Part shown: piece after piece, positions 34,876 to 48,100 of the stretch
Position numbering within the stretch: position 1 is the first letter of the stretch
Layout of the letters: each line of letters opens with the position of its first letter
DNA from: Azadirachta indica
Lineage: Eukaryota > Streptophyta > Magnoliopsida > Sapindales > Meliaceae
Assembly: GCA_022749755.1 (NCBI GenBank)
Contig: CM040442.1
Coordinates: 18,016,457-18,080,456 of the forward strand
DNA length: 64,000 nt
Direction of reading: 5' to 3'
Position numbers and translations under genes: made by a program
The notes under the pieces: generated by a model
Told to the model about the DNA's origin: nothing
What the model saw: only the letters and a program-made list of their open reading frames with translations
Database searches by the model: none

Positions 34876-35156
34876 TTTTTAGGAAAAATATGAATGAGAA
34901 ACCTTACGGAAATATTAAAAAATGCAACTTTATTAAGGTGAAATTTTTAAGTTTTCTCAAAACTTACTTTCAAGTAAAGTAAAATTTTTATTTTACTCTG
35001 AACTTACTTTTTTAAGTGAGGTGAAAATACAATTTTACTTGAAATTTATTTTCGAATAATAATAAGATAAAATTGTGAATTTTTATTAAAAGTGGGTGTT
35101 AGGGACACTTTTATTTGAAATTGATAAAATTTAGTATTTTTGATTATTTCCCAAAA
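34876..35156. mobile_element. Related MITE, copy 2, with decayed left end
   Basis: The right end TTTTTGATTATTTCCCAAAA matches that of copy 1. Inner motifs such as CTTACTTTCAAGTAAAGTAA and GTGGGTGTTAGGGACACTTT resemble the inside of copy 1 (CTTACTTGAAAGTAGG, GTCTCTCGTACCCAC reversed). The left end (about 34876) has lost most of the terminal repeat. Confidence 0.5.
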
Positions 35157-35820
35157 CCTTATCTTACAAAAAAACATCAAACAATTATTATTCAGTTCAA
35201 ATCATGACTAATTTATGTTTTCTTTAATTCTAGTTCAATTAATTAGTACAAGGATAAAAATGTCTTTTTATTTAAATTCTACTAAAAATGAGAAGGGAAA
35301 ATTTTAATAGTAACTAATCTTTAAAACTAATTTTCTTAAATGACTATAATTTAAAATATATTTTAAAAATGATCAATTTAAACCCAAATATCTTTATAAA
35401 AAATTTTCAAAAAATGATTAACATATACCTTCAGTCAGGGGTATTTTAGGTTTAAAAAAAAAATTTAAAATGATTATTTTTAAAAGACATTTTAAATGGT
35501 AATTATTAATGAAAATTCATTCCAAGTATTACATATTATTGTTAATTTTTGAGAAATTTAACCAAAACACTTAATATTTGGACTGAATTTTTAGCAATAT
35601 TTACTGTTCAAAATTTGTTATAAAAATAATTCACTTAAATTTTTTTAAACAAAAAATAACTTTATTAAAAGTATATATTGATTATTTTTAAAAATTTTTT
35701 ATAAGAATATTTTAGTTTAAATAAATTATTTTTAAAATATATTTTAAATAGTGATATTTAAAAAAATTAGATTCTTAATATGATTACCGTTAAAAATCTC
35801 TCTTAATTTTTCAAATGAAA

Positions 35821-35884
35821 AATCTGACGGTCGTCATTTGAAATCTTAGACGAGATGCTCTTTACCACTACGCCGCTGGTACCC
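35821..35884 (-). other. tRNA-like (SINE-head-like) fragment
   Basis: On the minus strand GGCGTAGTGGTAAAGAGCA is a good match to an RNA polymerase III A box region. A degraded B box (GATTTCAAATGAC against GGTTCAAATCC) lies about 25 bases further on. No cloverleaf closes and no poly-A tail was seen, so it is a tRNA-derived SINE fragment or tRNA relic at best. Confidence 0.4.
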
Positions 35885-35994
35885 TTACAATTATTGCACA
35901 CATTTTTCATTTTTTAGGGCAGGGTCAAACAGGAAAACGCCAAATGTATAAAGTTTGAGGCACACACAACAGTTTCAGAATTGAGGTTGTTGTG

Positions 35995-36004
35995 TTAGGG
36001 TTTT
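35995..36004. promoter_or_regulatory. Telo-box-like motif upstream of ABCB25
   Basis: TTAGGGTTTT (reverse AAAACCCTAA) lies 195 bp before the start codon. Telo-boxes are frequent in promoters of plant growth-related housekeeping genes. The link to this gene is inferred from position only. Confidence 0.4.
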
Positions 36005-36198
36005 ACTGCAATATATTGTATATTTATTTAGTAAAATTAACAATTATTTATATATATTTGCTTTCTGGGATGGGAGTAGGAAGAAGAAGAAATTGAACTG
36101 AGGAAAGAACAAGTTCTTCCGTTTGCTTCTAAAGAATAATAAGACTGGATTAAGCTGTGGAATAATTGTTGAGTAGTGTTGGCCCGAATCAAAGAAAT

Positions 36199-39100
36199 AT
36201 GTTGGGTTGTGCTGCATCTTCTACATCCAAGTGTTTTAGGGTTCGTTTTCTGATCAGAGGAGGTTTCTCTTACAATCACCGTCATTCCTTTTTTGGTAAC
36301 AATTCAATTTTATTAACAAACCTCAATCATGATCATGGAAGAAGAAGAAGAATTAGTTACCCATGTAATCGGTTTCCCCAAATCACCTCTTTTCTTCCTG
36401 ATTCTGCTTCTGCTCCTTCAAGACCTCGCAATCAGCATCAGCAGAGCTTATTGTTGTCAACTGCTGCTACTGTTGATTCGCAAAAGCAACCCCCTTTTAA
36501 AATCACTTCTCCTGACAAACAAGTTGCTGACACGAAGATACTCCGAACTCTTGCCAGTTATTTATGGATGAAAGACAACTTTGAATTTCGTTTGAGGGTC
36601 ATTGCTGCTTTGGGTTTTCTTGTTGGTGCTAAGGTTTTGAATGTTCAGGTTCCTTTCCTTTTCAAGCTTGCTGTTGATTGGCTAACTACCGCTACTACCA
36701 ATGCTGGTGCTCTTCCTGCATTTGCTGCTGCTAATCCTACTATGTTAGCTCTTTTTGCTACCCCTCCTGCTGTTTTAATTGGTTATGGAATTGCCCGCTC
36801 TACTGCTTCTGCTTTCAACGGTATACTCCCCACACTCATCATGTAATTTGCTCCTTATTGTCAATTTCATAGCTTCATTTCACCTTCTGTTTTGTTAACT
36901 ATTCGTTTTCATGTTCTTCTTGCTTTGATATTTTTTGTTATCTGTTAAATGTGACTCTGTTGTGCCAGAATTACGCACTGCTGTGTTCTCCAAGGTAGCA
37001 TTGCGAACAATTCGATCTGTATCTAGGAAGGTATATCTGTATTCTTTACTTTGTTACCAATAAAACTCTTATTGTGTATGGTGATAATGCTATGTCATGT
37101 TTTTCCAAAGTACCACTCAAAATCATAGCATCAGGTTTCATATATGGAAATACTTGTATGACCATTTCTTTTGGCATGAATGAATCCTATTGTCTTACAA
37201 TTAGGATTTTGCTTTTGCAGGTTTTTTCACATTTGCATGAACTTGATCTTCGCTATCATCTCAGGTAGCGCTATGCTTCTAGAAACTCTCTTCAGGTGCA
37301 GGGTAGAAAGTTTTTGTTTGTAATTCTGTATGATAGCTGTTATATATTTAGAAAGATAAAAGGGTGCACTTTATATAATTTAATGCCTTTGCGCTCTATG
37401 CAACTTCTCAGTCCTTAGAGAGAAATCTTCTTGTCATCCCAATGTATAGATACTGACTTTTATTGCGACAAAATATTTCCTGTTAACACAATGGAGAGAT
37501 AGGTCAAGCCTTAATGTTTACTCAAAGTGAAATTCTTAATTGCTTTATCAAAGTTCTCAGCTCGGCTGGGCACTATAGTTGGATCCATGGAGTTGGACAA
37601 AGCTTAGACAGATAACTGATCACAGGAGCCTCATTCAAAGCTTTTTGTATGCCAAAATTCAGATGATGGGGTCACTTCTGGTTCAAAAATCTCTAGTTGA
37701 CAGTTCTGAAGTTGATGAGCTTAGGATAGAAGAGCAGACCAAATCTCATGTTCCATGCAGGTTTAAAAAAGACACTAAATCTGTTATTGAGCAATATACT
37801 GGGGAGATATGGTGTAACTGTAGCGCATAAAACTTTTCAAATGTGTTGAACCCTTTTTGATCGCTATGCTTTTGTTCATGTAACAGCCTTTTTCTGATTT
37901 GATTTATTTTGAAGCACTCTGTTATCTACATTTGATTCTCTTTCTTACTTCGTACTTCCATTTCAGTCGAGAAACTGGGGCTTTAAATAGAATAATTGAT
38001 CGTGGTAGCCGAGCTATAAACTTTATTCTCTCGGCAATGGTTTTCAATGTTGTACCCACCATTTTAGAGGTATGATTGTGGCTTTGACTATGATGAGCTA
38101 CTTAAATTAAAAAGATTACCGGTTCATATGCTTCGGCATATGATGTCGATCATAGATGATATTCAGTATGAGATGTATCTTCAATTTTTGTTTGTAGTCT
38201 GTTAAATTCACAATTTGTCTAAGATTTTTTACTATTTCTACTTTAACATGTATCCTTCCAGATATCTATGGTATCAGGCATACTGGCATACAACTTTGGA
38301 GCGCCTTTTGCATGGATCACTTCACTTTCCGTTGTGGCATATGTTGCCTTCACCTTGACAGTGACACAGGTACTACATTCCTGCCAATTCCTTACCAAAT
38401 CATGCAAGTTTCTTAGAAACTCAACAGTGTGCTTCATTTCATGATTTCTGTTGGTACCAGCTGCCCGCTTTGATCTCAGGTAATATTCTTGGGTGGGTTG
38501 AGGAGCAATTGGATAGGAAAAAGGGAATGTAAAAAATATTTGTCTTTATCACTTTCATCTAAGCAGCTTCTGTTCACCTTTGGCAGTGGCGGACAAAGTT
38601 TAGGAAGGCCATGAATAAAGCTGACAATGATGCAAGTACAAGGGCAATAGATTCACTAATCAATTATGAGGTGAGATCATGGCCTATACATCATGAAATG
38701 TTTTAGATGGCTTCAATTAAATATTTTCTTTTATACTTTTGCAGACTGTTAAATATTTCAACAATGAAGCCTTCGAAGCTCAACAGTATGACGAGTTCTT
38801 AAGGAGTAAGTTACTTTATAATTAATATAAGAGCTCAGATCCTTTTTTTGATTCTTACGCGTCAGCTCAAACTTGTAGGTTAAGTGGTTCTTACCATGGT
38901 TTTGACCACGTGGTCTTATGTTATTTCCCAATCATAGTAATTAGATTCTAATAAGCTGCATTTGTGTTTGTTAGTTCATTTGTGTTTTTGGTTGAAATTG
39001 TTCAGTGTACCTTGCATGCAAGGAGCTTTCCTGGTTACCTATTAGTTTAAGCTTTTAGGCCTGGCTGTTAATTAGATGGCATCATTTAGGTTTGACCAAG

Positions 39101-42100
39101 TAGTTTGGTGTTCGAATTGCCTGTTATATTATTTAAATGAAAAGAAGTTGTCAATATTTTGTTTTTAGAAAGTGGATTGATGTTATATACTGCAAAGTTT
39201 GCAGTGGTTATGTTTGGTGCATGTGCCTTGCATGTGAAGTGAGCATTTAATATTTTAAATACTACTTTTAGGCTCTTATGTGTCACCTTCAGCTTTAAAT
39301 TGAGAGGTAACTTAACAAGATATCAAAGTCAGTTTGAACCAAGTGGTCTTGGGGGGCCGTGTTGAATTTGATGCAGGGGCATGTTTTAGAATTTAAATAC
39401 TATTTTTAGGCCTTTTCCACTCTGCTTACTTTTTGAGGTCAATCAGTTAACTGATAATTACAATAGTTTTTAGCATAATGATGTGTGGATATTAAACCTG
39501 AACTGAGCAGCCACTCAAACTAATGATAGACAGGACAAGTTTCCAACCTTACAAATTGGGTTTACGGTATAGGTTTATCGTATAGATCTAGTAGGAAATT
39601 AGAAGTGATAGCAATTAAGTTTTGCATCAAGACAGAGAGTCTATGTCAGAATTTAAATTGGATTTGATGTCAGATTACAAATCTGGTAGGTTAAGAGGAA
39701 AAAAGAAAAAACACCGAATTTGTGATCTATTTCGTAGTGATTTGAGAAAGTAAGGTCAATAGCTGGTTCAAATTCTGACCAGAATTGGGATTCCAGTCCT
39801 AGAATACTTGGAATTCCCAATTGGGATGAACATACATCTTAAACCACAAAATAATTTTTCCGAGATTACGAATTCTCCGAAACTAATGAGTTTTTCCTTT
39901 CCCACTACCAGTAAACATTCAGAGAACACAATATCAAAATAATCTTCAAGCGTGCAAGCAATTAATTTTCTAGCAACCTCAAAGAACTGAGTGGAACAAA
40001 AGTAAACAAGAGAAAAATAGGAGAAAGAAAGAGTGAAAGTACCCTGGACCTTAATGTTTAGTTAGAGAAGCATGCTTGAACAACAGAGAAGAGTTTCAAA
40101 CTGTAATACGAAAGTTCCAAATATCCAGCCTCTTCTAAATCTGAGGACTGCAACTCTATATATAAGTCTCTAACTTGTGGTCCCCAAGTTATTCAATCCC
40201 AATAAATTTGAATGCCTGGTAAAAAGCAATGAATAACCTGAGCCTATGCACAAAGATGCATAAAACACTAAATCTTTTATTTTTCTTGTTGGAAACAAAG
40301 GAATATTAGTAGAATGGAAGGAAAGAAGATAGAAAAGTCAACTACAGGTCTATAAGCAACAGAAGCAGCCTGTAAAAGCTGCCTTTCTAATATACAAATC
40401 AAAATCAGCAGATCTACATTCTAAGTAATACCCCACCAAATTTACAAAAATTGATAGGAACCTCAATAAGCAAAATTAACCAAGACCCCTCCTTGCCCAT
40501 TGAGATTGATGAAGAGAGAGATGTCTTCAAATAAGGCCAAAAAGAAGCAGGAAATCGAATTTTGTCCCGTAAATCCATGACTCTTCTTATATCTGTCTTC
40601 AAAGCGATGGTTGTTTTGTTCTTATAAAGACTCTAAATTTGGCTTGTATCATAATTGGTCTAATTACCAAAATAGCTTTACTGACCTTTGTTTCCTTTTT
40701 GTTGCTCCCATGTTACAAACTGAAAACTCATAGCAGTTACAGCGAATTCTTCGTGACGAAAAGGGCTGGTTTTTGGGCCGTATAATTTTCAGACCTACAT
40801 ACATGTGCATTTGCATGATGTTAAAGTCCTCCACTTACATTTGAGCATATCCTTTTCATTATATTGCCATTCCAGTGTGATATGTGCCTTTGTGCTTCTT
40901 ACTATTAACCTTATGATATCAATGGTTTGCTTGCAGCTGAATTGTAATCTGTCATTACAGGTTTTTGTACATACCAGAGATGACTTGCATTTTAGAAAGA
41001 AAAATGTTAATTGAAATTGTGGAGTTAGAACTTATTTGTTATACTGCACTACTTAGTATTGTAGGGGCCTTCCTTAGTATGTGTTGCAGCTTGAGACAAG
41101 AGAAAAGAAAAAACAAAAAGAAAAAAGAAGAAATGGTGGAAGCTTTAGGAACTGTATTTCACTCCTCAATTTTAGCTTTGTTCACTATTGATGCTATTTC
41201 TACTCTTGTGACGCTATCTTTCAGGGTATGAAGATGCTGCCTTGAATACACAAAGAAGTCTTGCTTTTCTGAATTTTGGTCAGAATGTGATATTTAGCAC
41301 AGCTCTGTCTGCAGCCATGGTATTGTGTTCCCAGGGAATCATGAATAGTCAGATGACAGTTGGTGATCTGGTAAAAATTTCTTCTTCTTAAATTTTTCTT
41401 TGTAATGTAATTGTTTACTATTTTACTCATTAAGTATAAATCTGAACACAGGTTATGGTAAATGGGCTTCTCTTCCAGCTGTCACTTCCTCTAAATTTCC
41501 TTGGAAGTGTTTACCGTGAGACTATACAGAGTCTTGTTGATATGAAGTCAATGTTTCAGTTACTGGAGGTACATTTTGAGGAATTCACTACACTCCCCTT
41601 GCATTTTAGCACATCATTGTTGTGCATTTCAAAAAAATAAGATAATGTAAATTGCATTAATTGTTTCTCAATAATCTGTTTCCTACATAGTTTGTGGATC
41701 CTATTTGATTTCCTCAGGTTTGTAGTTCATATCAGCATGTTCTGATTTTTCTCTGGAGATGTTGACAAGTGCCTAGCAAAATTATGAATTTGTTGTGATT
41801 GTATCATGTTGAGTTACTACTTCACCTAAAAGCTTAAGCTTGAAGGTAAGAGCCCAAATAATAGCTTTTAAGCTTTAACACTTCTCCTCGTGCTAGGATG
41901 GACTCATTAATATGCTTGTCATGTGGAGACAAATATTAAGTACATTTTGCTGACTTCCTTCTTTGTGTGAGTTATAAAAGTAAAGAATGAAATAGAGTTA
42001 GTGTTTGGGGGGGATTCAAACACAAGACCATGAAGTTAGACCTGTTTTGATACTATGTTGTGTTACTACTTGACGTAAAAGTTTAAACTTAAAAGTAAAG

Positions 42101-45100
42101 GCCCAAATGATATAATTTAGGCTTTAATACATTGATTTCGGTTCATTTTCTTTTACTATTTGTATATGATCACTTGGTCTGGTGAGAGAGCAACCTTATA
42201 AGTTGTAGTTTTGTGGATCAATACAAATTTGATGAATGAAGAGAGAAAGAAAAAGAATGAAAATGCATCCTCCATCTACATTTGTTGTAAATTCATTTAC
42301 AAGTACTTTAACTAATGTAGCAGTGAACTGCTTGTAATTTAAACCTTTGTTTATTTTAAGCTGCGTGTTCTCTTGTGTATTTGTAACTTAATTTTTCGTC
42401 CAATGACTGTTGCAGGAGAAGGCTGATATTCAGGACACAGATAATGCAAAGCCTCTGAAGTTGGAAGGGGGGAGCATTCAGTTTGATAATGTGCACTTTA
42501 GGTAATTAATGTTCTCTTTCTTATCCTTTACTTTTTTATTTTGCATTTAGGTAACATCTGGTGTCTGCGATGGGCCCTTTCTTCTTATTTGTTTTTTCGG
42601 CCTGAAGGAAAGTGTGATTATGTTAAAAGAAAATACAAAGGTGAAAAAACTATCCACAGAAACAAGGATAAGCTGAATCAGGTCCAAAATTATAGACAAT
42701 AAGAATTCCTTAGGCCAAAGTACAACAAAGAACTTCCTTTTCAAGCTGAAATTATAAATTCATCCTAAATTATAAACAATAAGCATTCATTGGGCCAATG
42801 TATGAGGAAAGGCTTCCCCTTCAAGCCATTATTGGTTCCCATTTATGGGAAAAGAAAAATGAGACATCTTGAAACTCAGAAGAAAGAGAAGTGCAAAGAG
42901 AAGTCTGGAACCTTGCCTTGTGCCACAAAGCCAAACTCCCTCCCAAAATTATCTTCAAATATTCTTCTATTTCTCTGTATCCACAAAACCTTAAGAACAG
43001 ACCTCATTGTGCATTCCCACAAATACAACCCCCTCTCATCATTCCTCTCTAAGAGTTACAAATTTCTCTTGAGGGCCTCATAAGAAGAGGGTGACGTGGC
43101 GTATAATAGATTAAAAGCCGTAATCAGCTTTTACCACAACAAGCTAGCAATAGGGCAATGAATAGAAAGGCAATCAAGGTTCTCCAAATCTTTTGTGCGC
43201 AGAATACAGATGATCTATGAATCATACTATTTGTATTGATCTTCTTGAGTGCAGTAGACCATGCAACACCTTCACTATTTTAGGAACCTTGGCTTTCCAA
43301 ATCATGTGATGAAGACGGATTTGGTAGAGAAAATACCTGACATTTGAAGGTTCCAAACTCTCCTGTCATCCCTAATCTCATCAAGAGGAATACCTTTGAG
43401 CATCCCTGGCAGGGCAGCATACTCATGGGCCTCTCTGTCATTAAAATCTCGTAAGATCTTAAAATTCCAATCCCAGTGAGGAGAAACCACCATCTGCAAC
43501 CCAACTATCGTCCCAAAATTGTTGTCACATTGGAGAGAACAGTTTCTTGCCTTGTGACCCCGGTGAGGAGAAACCACCATCTGCGACCCACCTATCTTCC
43601 CAAGAGAACAGGTTCTTGTCATGTGAAAGTAACCTCCAGGACATCAACAAGAACCCTGAAGTACTATATTGGTATCCCACCCAATTTTACCAATACCATT
43701 CTTGCTTCTGATCATTAAGTGCCATAAAGACTTCTCATCTGAAGGAAATCTCCAAAGCCATTTGCCTGCAAGAGCTCAGTTCCCTTTAACTAGAAAACAG
43801 CACTGATTGATTTAAAGAAGAATAAATGGGCCCATGCTTCTAATTGCTTGGGCCAGCTAACTGCCCTGTCCCGTGACTCTTCACCTGTTGCCTCTCGTTT
43901 GAGGCTTTTGAACGAATCTTTTGACTAGAATTAATATCTGGGGCCTTTGAGGAATATGGGACTTTTAATTGATTGGGCACTGAGACTTCATTTGTGCCAA
44001 AAATAGAAATTTTTATGGTAATTGATTGTCAGGAACTAGAACAATCATGCTTAAGTGTCTTTTGTTAAGTTTGTGTTCCCTTTTCGCTATTTTGGGCAGT
44101 ATGTCCCTGTTTTTTTGTGGATATATTTATAGAAGTTTGTCTTGTTTCTTAAGAGGAAAAAAAAGGGATAAGAACTAGAAGAATTGGGTCATGCTGTAGG
44201 TTCCCTGCTACCTGCCTGAGCTCATGGCTTTACACTTTTTTCAGCATGGCCTTCTTTCTTCACTGTAGATGTGGCCACTGAATGAAAGACTGGAATAACC
44301 GCTGTTTCTGTGATCAGTCATGACATTTTCAGCATCAACTAGTTTTGTATTAAATGCTCCTTTATGACTATGTTGACAACCCTACAAGAATCTCCACTCC
44401 ATACTATACTTTTCTTCTTGTCATCTGTAGACGCACTTCCCTTTCTTCATACTTTTAGGGAATATATATTTGGTGCTATCAATAACCAGTTCTCCCATTT
44501 AACACCCTTCTATTGTCCATTTTGATCCTTTTTCCTTGACATCAGTAAAATCTAGAATGAAGCCTGATTCTCCATTTCTGACTTTGATTCTAGCCTCAGA
44601 AAGGAGAGTCAAATTTCTTTTTTTTTTTTTTCTTCCACAGTAACCAGCCCACCACAATGTTCTCCAACTTTTTCAAACATTTCTCAGCAAAGAAGCTTCC
44701 CTCTGTCCAACTGACATTCAGTTTTTTTTTTTTTTTGAATTGTTACTGAAATATGCTTTTCCACCACAGTCTTGCGTACTTGCTCCATTCCTCTGCTTTT
44801 ATAGAAAGACAGCCAAAAGAAAAGGCGTTACTTTGTTCTAGTTAAACTCTTTTGGATTTTCCACCACGTGTTAGAACCCTTTTCTAGAACACGAATCAAA
44901 GCTCAACGCTTCCATACACAAGCAATCAGCATAGCCAACACTTCCTCCAGCTCTTGCATTCACCATAATTCTAGGAACTAATGGAATCTGCTCTTGTTTT
45001 AACTTTTACATTCCTGCTAAACCTGTCTTCAACTCTTTTATTTCCCCCTTGAATAACACAGGAGTTAGTTATAGCCAATAAGCTCCATCTCTCAACCTTC

Positions 45101-48100
45101 CTACCTGGAGAAACACTAACGGTTCAGAGAAAGCATGGATAATCCAAAATTTTCCCTTCTTGTTGCGGAACTTCTCTAGCCGGAGTTGACAGTAGTTACC
45201 ACAGAAGATCTTGGAGAATCTAACCTCTGGGCTAACTTGATTAGCCTCTAAAAGTTCTAGACAAGCCATGAAAGTCAATCTTCAACACAAATCTTTAAGT
45301 ATACCCTTCTCAGTATTTTTTAGCTCATTTTCATTAGGTTTATCTATGACTTCAAGAAAATAATTTCAATCTATCCTGATCTCTTTCGAATAGTGGTTCT
45401 TGAAGAAATGGGATTCTCATTCTTACTCTTTGCCGGACATCAATTGTTTCTCTCTGGGGTTAGATGTTGATTTGGTGGGGAACTATACAATTAGGTAAAT
45501 GCCAAATCTATGGCATGCATGAAACAGCCATTGAGTTCCCACTATTCTGTCTATTGCAAAAAGTTTCTTTAGCCTGTTTTATATGGTACCTTCTTTAATT
45601 CATTTTCATCTGATCTTCTGTCTTTATTTGGTTATCTTAGATTGGACCCCCATGTAATTGTTAGGATTGTAGACTATGAAGCACACACTTGAGCTACCAG
45701 ATACATTTCTACACAAATTGTTCCAGACATACAGAGTACCATTCTTCTGTGTAAAAGATAAGGAAAAAAAAAATTATAATGCTATTTCCCTTAGCTTGAT
45801 CAGTTATGGACCTTGTGGTATTTTGAGCTTTGCATTTTAGCTTGATTCCATGCGTAAGGTAGTATATAATCGATTTCTCCTGCAATATTTGGCATTAATG
45901 GTACCCGTTGTATGTATTCTAAATCTTGTGTTTAATCAATATTGTTTTGACAGTCAGATAGTCTCACAATTTGCCAACTGAAGTGGTGATAATATTTTGT
46001 GTTATTAGATTTATTTTTTATAAGCTATAAGATCTGCTATGTTTTAAGCTCTCCTTTTACCTTTTTCAATTGGTTGTCATCAGATGATACAGCTCTTGTG
46101 GGTTCTACATCACCTGTCACTGTTTTTTGAAGCTTAGACTGTGATTGAGTTCATTAACGGGGTCTGTTATTTCTTGTCATTGCCTGAAATCCATTGAAAT
46201 TTTGCTTAATGTATCAAATAGGATCTATTTTCATCTGGTTAGCTTGATTGGTAGATCTCTTGGGATGTTATAAGCAGGTTTAGAGATTGAATCCTGCCAA
46301 CATCAGAATTTAGGGAGACGTGTTGTTTACATTAGTGTAATATTTTTTTTATCTCATGGCTACAAAACTTTTGACGTTTTTGGTGTCTTTTCCCTACTCA
46401 GTGAATCTTTTTTGATGATTAATTGCTGATGCACCCTATAATTTATACTTGCAACAGTTACCTGGTGGAAAGGAAGATTTTAGATGGGGTATCTTTCGTA
46501 GTACCAGCTGGAAAAAGTGTGGCTATTGTTGGAACTAGTGGCAGTGGTAAGAACTTCATATTGTGGATATTTACTTGCATTAGCTATGTGCATCTTAATT
46601 AAAATTCCTTTACATGCTTAGATGGGTTTTAAAGTTATGTCAACTATGAGACCATTTGTTTTTTTAGGCTTCTGTTTTCTCTTTGCCTATAGCTTTTCTT
46701 CTCTATGCTAACATGGTATCAAAGGATAGGAAAAATTCAAGTCAAGTTCCTCTTCACCAAAAAATATGTAAACAAATAGATATAAATAATAGTAAACCCT
46801 AGTTGTTGATCTTTTTTCCCATTCATTGTCCAGCCACCTGAAGGTGTTGCTGCCTACTTGAAAGAACCAAAATAGGTTGGCCAATAAAAGCCCTCAAAAA
46901 TACTGTTGTTGTCTGTCAGATCACTAATCACACACCAGTTGAGGTTGCAGTTCTCTGCCTCAGCTTCTGTTTTCTGATGATCAGAACACCTTGGCTAACA
47001 TCAATTCACTATCAGATCATGCTAGCAACCTCAATCTACTCAGACCTTACAGATGACTGACAAAATCAAACTCTTTCTCAATTTTTCTCAGCTTGATCAC
47101 TTTCACTCTCTCAGGTCGTATCTCTTGCACCTCAAGATTGAATTCTCATGGAATTCTGTCTGGTCGCTTTAACTCTCAAGGGACAACTTTCTTTCATTGC
47201 CTGAGTATAGTTAATGCATCTCATGCATCTATTCTCTATTAATTCTCATTTTCTTGAGCCCATAAGTTGAACCTGAAAGTTGTGCTAAGTTGGATTTTCC
47301 CTCACGTGGTGTAATCCCTTGTCTGGTTAAATTTTGGTAAATGAAAAATACCTCTGTGAGGTCTCTTTTGTTTCTTGCAGCGGGCAGATCAATCTCTTTG
47401 TTTATTGACTCATCTCGTACTCCAAGAAATGTTGTCTCAAATGGTTCTTGAGATTCTTTGTTTTGTCTGTTGTGGAGAGTGGGTGAGGAAAATGTTGTTT
47501 ATGGGAATGGTTTAAGTTGCAGCTGGTTGTTCTTAATTTAACTCTATATAATTATTGTAGTAGTTCGTTTGCAGAATATGACACTAACAATGTAATGATT
47601 ACGTGCATGGTTCTTTTTCTCTTTGTTAACCCATATTACTTAACATTCTTGAATCATAGTGTTTCTTTTATTCAAATTTCTTCGTAGCTTCACTGATTCA
47701 TACAAATTGCTAACTCCTGCAGGCAAGTCCACGATCCTTCGGTTGATCTTCAGGTTTTTTGACACCCACTCCGGAAGTGTAAGAATCATTACTCTATTTT
47801 TTGTTTGATGTGTCGTGATTTATGTTGCAATTGATGTGAAAACATCTGTTCATCTTCATAGAAATTAAATATAACATTATTAAAGCTTCAGGTGACACAT
47901 TTTGGTCTAAAATTTTTAGCTATTAATAAGAGGTATAATTTTTACCTGGTTGTTGATCATGCCAAACAAAGGAATTCTACAATCCATGTGGTTTTTGCAT
48001 ATTTTTAACTACCTTTATTTCTTCTTTTTCTTTTTCTTTTTCCCCTAAAAGAAAACAGGAGTGAAAGAAACATAACTGGTTCTTTTTCTCCCACTCTTTT

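Larger units (their letters stand above)
35160..36100. other. Upstream region of ABCB25
   Basis: AT-rich non-coding DNA without an open frame of note. It contains a tRNA-like stretch on the minus strand (35821-35884) and a telo-box-like motif (35995-36004). The transcription start of ABCB25 is likely near 35940-36080, but no single TATA box stands out. Confidence 0.4.

Noticed and set aside
36166..36198. Upstream extension of ABCB25 by 11 codons
   Set aside because: The frame opens at TTG; the first ATG is at 36199 and gives a normal mitochondrial presequence.
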